Source: Nissolia schottii
Taxonomy: Eukaryota > Streptophyta > Magnoliopsida > Fabales > Fabaceae
Direction of reading: 5' to 3'
DNA: 64,000 bases
NCBI GenBank assembly: GCA_003254905.1
Contig: QANU01029826.1
Location: forward strand, 120,749-184,748
How positions within the stretch are numbered: position 1 is the stretch's first letter; every line of letters begins with the position of its first letter. A program made the position numbers and the translations under genes. Below are positions 61,626 to 64,000 of this stretch, piece after piece. Under the pieces are notes generated by a model. The model made no database searches and was not told where the DNA came from. It was given only the letters and a program-made list of their open reading frames with translations.

Positions 61626-62408
61626 TACATCTTTATGATTGTGATTGTTGCTATTCAAAATTATTAAATAGTTATCAAACAATATAACTCAACCTAGAAG
61701 ATCTAACAACCAAATGAATCAGGAAACCTAGCTCAAATTAAGCTGAAGGTGGGTATAAACGCGTACTTGTTGTCTTCTCATCCTCTTAGGGTTCTTAAGT
61801 ATACTTTCATTAAGGTTTAAGTATTTTCATTACAAGTTTACAACCATCTTCAATCTCAGTCCCTAAGCTTATAATTTTGGATAATACATATTCTGCTACG
61901 TTACAATAACGAAGGTACAAATAAATAAGTGAATAATATTCTAATTGAGAAGTGATTGAATATGGTTCTTCACTAAGTTCAATATAACTAATTAAAAACA
62001 GTTAATTAGTCCTGCGTGATAGAAGTATTGTAGCTTTCAAAGGTATGTGTGTGTGTCCATCAATCAAACACGGAACAAATTAAATTAATTATAAACGGTT
62101 TCATATACCCAAAACAAACAGTATGATACAAAACAGAGAGAGACCCCTGAAAATTACAAGGAACAAAATTGCTAGCTGCCGGCTTCGATCGTGTCCTTAA
62201 TAATTAATTAATTATAATTAATTAATCTAATTACTTTTTCACCTATTATTTATTTTCCTTGTCATGAACAAGCGTGTTCTAATTAGCCCTGCGGAAGGGC
62301 CTCCTAATTAATCAATGGCACCCTAATTAATAATGAAATTTTCAAACTAATGCTCTAAGGACATTGGTTAATGAATCACAAATAGTAAATTTTTTGGGGT
62401 CTTACAAT
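61626..62408. other. Spacer, partly LTR-like on the minus strand
   Basis: No gene seen. Read on the minus strand, a sequence starting TGTAAGACCCCAAAA near 62408 resembles the start of another LTR and extends toward lower coordinates. Its other border was not found. Confidence 0.35.
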
Positions 62409-62409
62409 T

Positions 62410-63710
62410 TTCAATGCATTGGATCTTTAAAAATCTCACTTTTTAATAAAAGACTTGATACAGATTTTTACAGCAAGTATATTGCATTGTACCAGTAATA
62501 TAATTAGTGAGAAATGTTGCTGTACCCATGAGGACAAATTAATTACACAAATTACTCAATAGTTACAAGTATTGAAAGAGAATGATGTTTTAACTGATTT
62601 GGAGAATGAACAATAAACAATAAATTTAATAATTAAGAAGATAGAAAACAAAAGGGTTTAATTCTAACAAAAAAGAGATTAGGCTACTTGATTTCACTTA
62701 TTCTAAATTCACTAATTCTAAGCTCAGCTATTCAGTTCTCGTTTAACTCAGTTAACAATTAGAAATCCACTCTTAATCACTAACCTCTCTCGATAATTAG
62801 TAATTTTCTTTCAACCTAACTGACTACCTTATCTCTTACTATGAATAAGCTAGGCTTGCATTAGTGTTCTATATATGATTTCGCTAACACGAATGCACAA
62901 ACCACACAAATTATCTCTAATTATAGCTAGCTTGTGGTTAATTCCTCACTTGCACTCTTGAACTCTTAGCAAATTGTATACAAGACTAGAGTTCATATGA
63001 TTGATGATCAAGCAACCAAAGCATTAAGCACAAAAGAATTAACTTAAAAGGAAAACAAGAGTAACCTGGAATTAAAATTAGAAAATCAACATAAGTAACA
63101 TCAAGACCCTAACCTAAAAAGGATTAGTTCATCCTTGAAATAAAAACAACATCATGTAATAAAGAGAGGGAGAAAAGTAATAATTAGAATGACAATAAGG
63201 AATGATGAACACTCCTTAATTCCCTTCGTAGCTCTCAATTTCTCTCCCAAAAACTCTAATTTTAGTGTTTCCTATGTCTAGATGCTGATTTTCTTCTGCC
63301 CCTCTCTGCTCTTCTTATAACTCTAGCTCCTAAATCCCAGAAAACATGTTGATTCTGTGTTCTGTGTTGGAGCTTGCAAAGTTAACATCCTAGCAACCGA
63401 GCGTCAACCTCCTTCATTAAACCTGTGAGTACTGGAACTCCAAAGACCGAGCGCCAGATGCAGCACTTGGTCACCAATCTCTCTTAATAGGATTTTGAAC
63501 ACTGGAACTTCAGCGACTGAGCACTAAATGAAGCCATCGGTCGCCAAGTCTGAAGGTTTGACTTCTTCTTTTTGGCTTGTGTTCTGAATTCCTCCTTGAG
63601 CTCCATATTTCTCCCAGAGATCTTGGGACTTGAAAATCCATGAGCAAGCCTACAATAGATGCTTAGAATGCATGATTTTTGCTAAGCCTAAAGAGGAACG
63701 CACTTATTCA
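62410..63710 (-). repeat. LTR-like sequence on the minus strand, related in design to the LTR at 28.5 kb
   Basis: On the minus strand a possible LTR start, TGAATAAGTGCG (63710 downward), is followed by repeated GCTCGGT(C/T)-like motifs (63540-63395). A TATA-like TTATAAGAAGAG comes next (about 63320 downward), then a long AT-rich U5-like tail. This is the same order as in the 3' LTR at 28500-29898 (TGATAAGTGC, GCTCAGCG motifs, TATAAATA, AT-rich tail). No internal coding region is present in the window. Confidence 0.4.
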
Positions 63711-64000
63711 AAAGTCCACTAGATATGATGCTAAGGTGCCTAGAAAATGTATGAGTTAGTCTAAAACAGATTATAAAGAATAACCAAAGATAACTCTCTT
63801 AAGAAAACTATCCACACTTCTACTTTTGATTTCTTAACCAATGTCCTAAGGACACTCTTTAGCCTATCCCATTAAAATTTGCATTAGGAATTAAGGGGAA
63901 AGTGAAAAGAAAATTTAGATGTTGGAAACTGAGTATATACTATCTCTAGAGATTGTATTATTCCTTAGATAACTTTTACCAACGGAATCTTAAATAAATA
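63711..64000. other. Right edge of window, no gene seen
   Basis: AT-rich sequence beyond the minus-strand LTR-like start. It could be internal retroelement DNA or host spacer. Confidence 0.3.

Noticed and set aside
1-64000. CRISPR arrays, operons, ribosome binding sites, rRNA or tRNA genes.
   Set aside because: None seen; the exon-intron genes and plant transposons show a eukaryotic nuclear origin.

Overview
This 64 kb window is nuclear DNA from a flowering plant. The genes have many short exons, GT-AG introns and AT-rich spacers, and the spacers are full of plant-type transposable elements. The MADS-box gene types are those of core eudicots. The general look of the repeats suggests a legume, but that is an inference and no species can be named from the sequence alone.

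Five protein-coding genes can be assembled exon by exon with consistent reading phase. They are: (1) a minus-strand DSBA/FrnE-like thioredoxin-fold oxidoreductase (1-2267, its 3' part outside the window); (2) a complete plus-strand RCC1-repeat protein of 474 aa in eight exons (4678-8707); (3) a complete minus-strand FRUITFULL-like MADS-box gene of 251 aa in eight exons (9850-18409); (4) a complete minus-strand SEPALLATA1/2-like MADS-box gene of 250 aa in eight exons (35873-41926); (5) a complete minus-strand R2R3-MYB gene of 262 aa in three exons (50240-51737). The DSBA-like and RCC1 genes are head to head. The RCC1 and FUL-like genes are tail to tail. The FUL-like and SEP-like genes lie in the same orientation, which matches the old SQUA/AP1-SEP tandem pair known in flowering plants.

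The 17 kb between the two MADS genes holds an RNase H remnant of a LINE-type element (about 20.8-21.0 kb), an inverted-repeat MITE (about 21.85-22.21 kb) and an LTR retrotransposon that keeps gag but has no pol (24.33-29.90 kb). It also holds an exon-sized fragment of a condensin subunit 3 (CAP-G) gene (30.3-30.5 kb) and one end of a CACTA-type transposon with two 301 bp subterminal repeats (30.9-31.55 kb). A Stowaway-like MITE and four copies of a 200-230 bp MITE family sit in introns of the DSBA-like and SEP-like genes.

Right of the MYB gene (51.7-64 kb) I see no convincing host gene. That stretch is repeat-derived: a MULE-like element with a long target-site duplication, a local tandem repeat interrupted by an N, and GC-richer LTR-like blocks around 55.8-61.0 kb and 62.4-63.7 kb. 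Single N bases at 29899 and 54099 mark uncertain assembly; the first coincides with the point where the 3' LTR stops matching.

The most interesting items are the RCC1/FUL/SEP cluster, the pol-less gag element with its palindromic repeats, and a roughly 22 bp-spaced CCGCTCAGCG motif array in that element's LTR, echoed by other repeats in the window.
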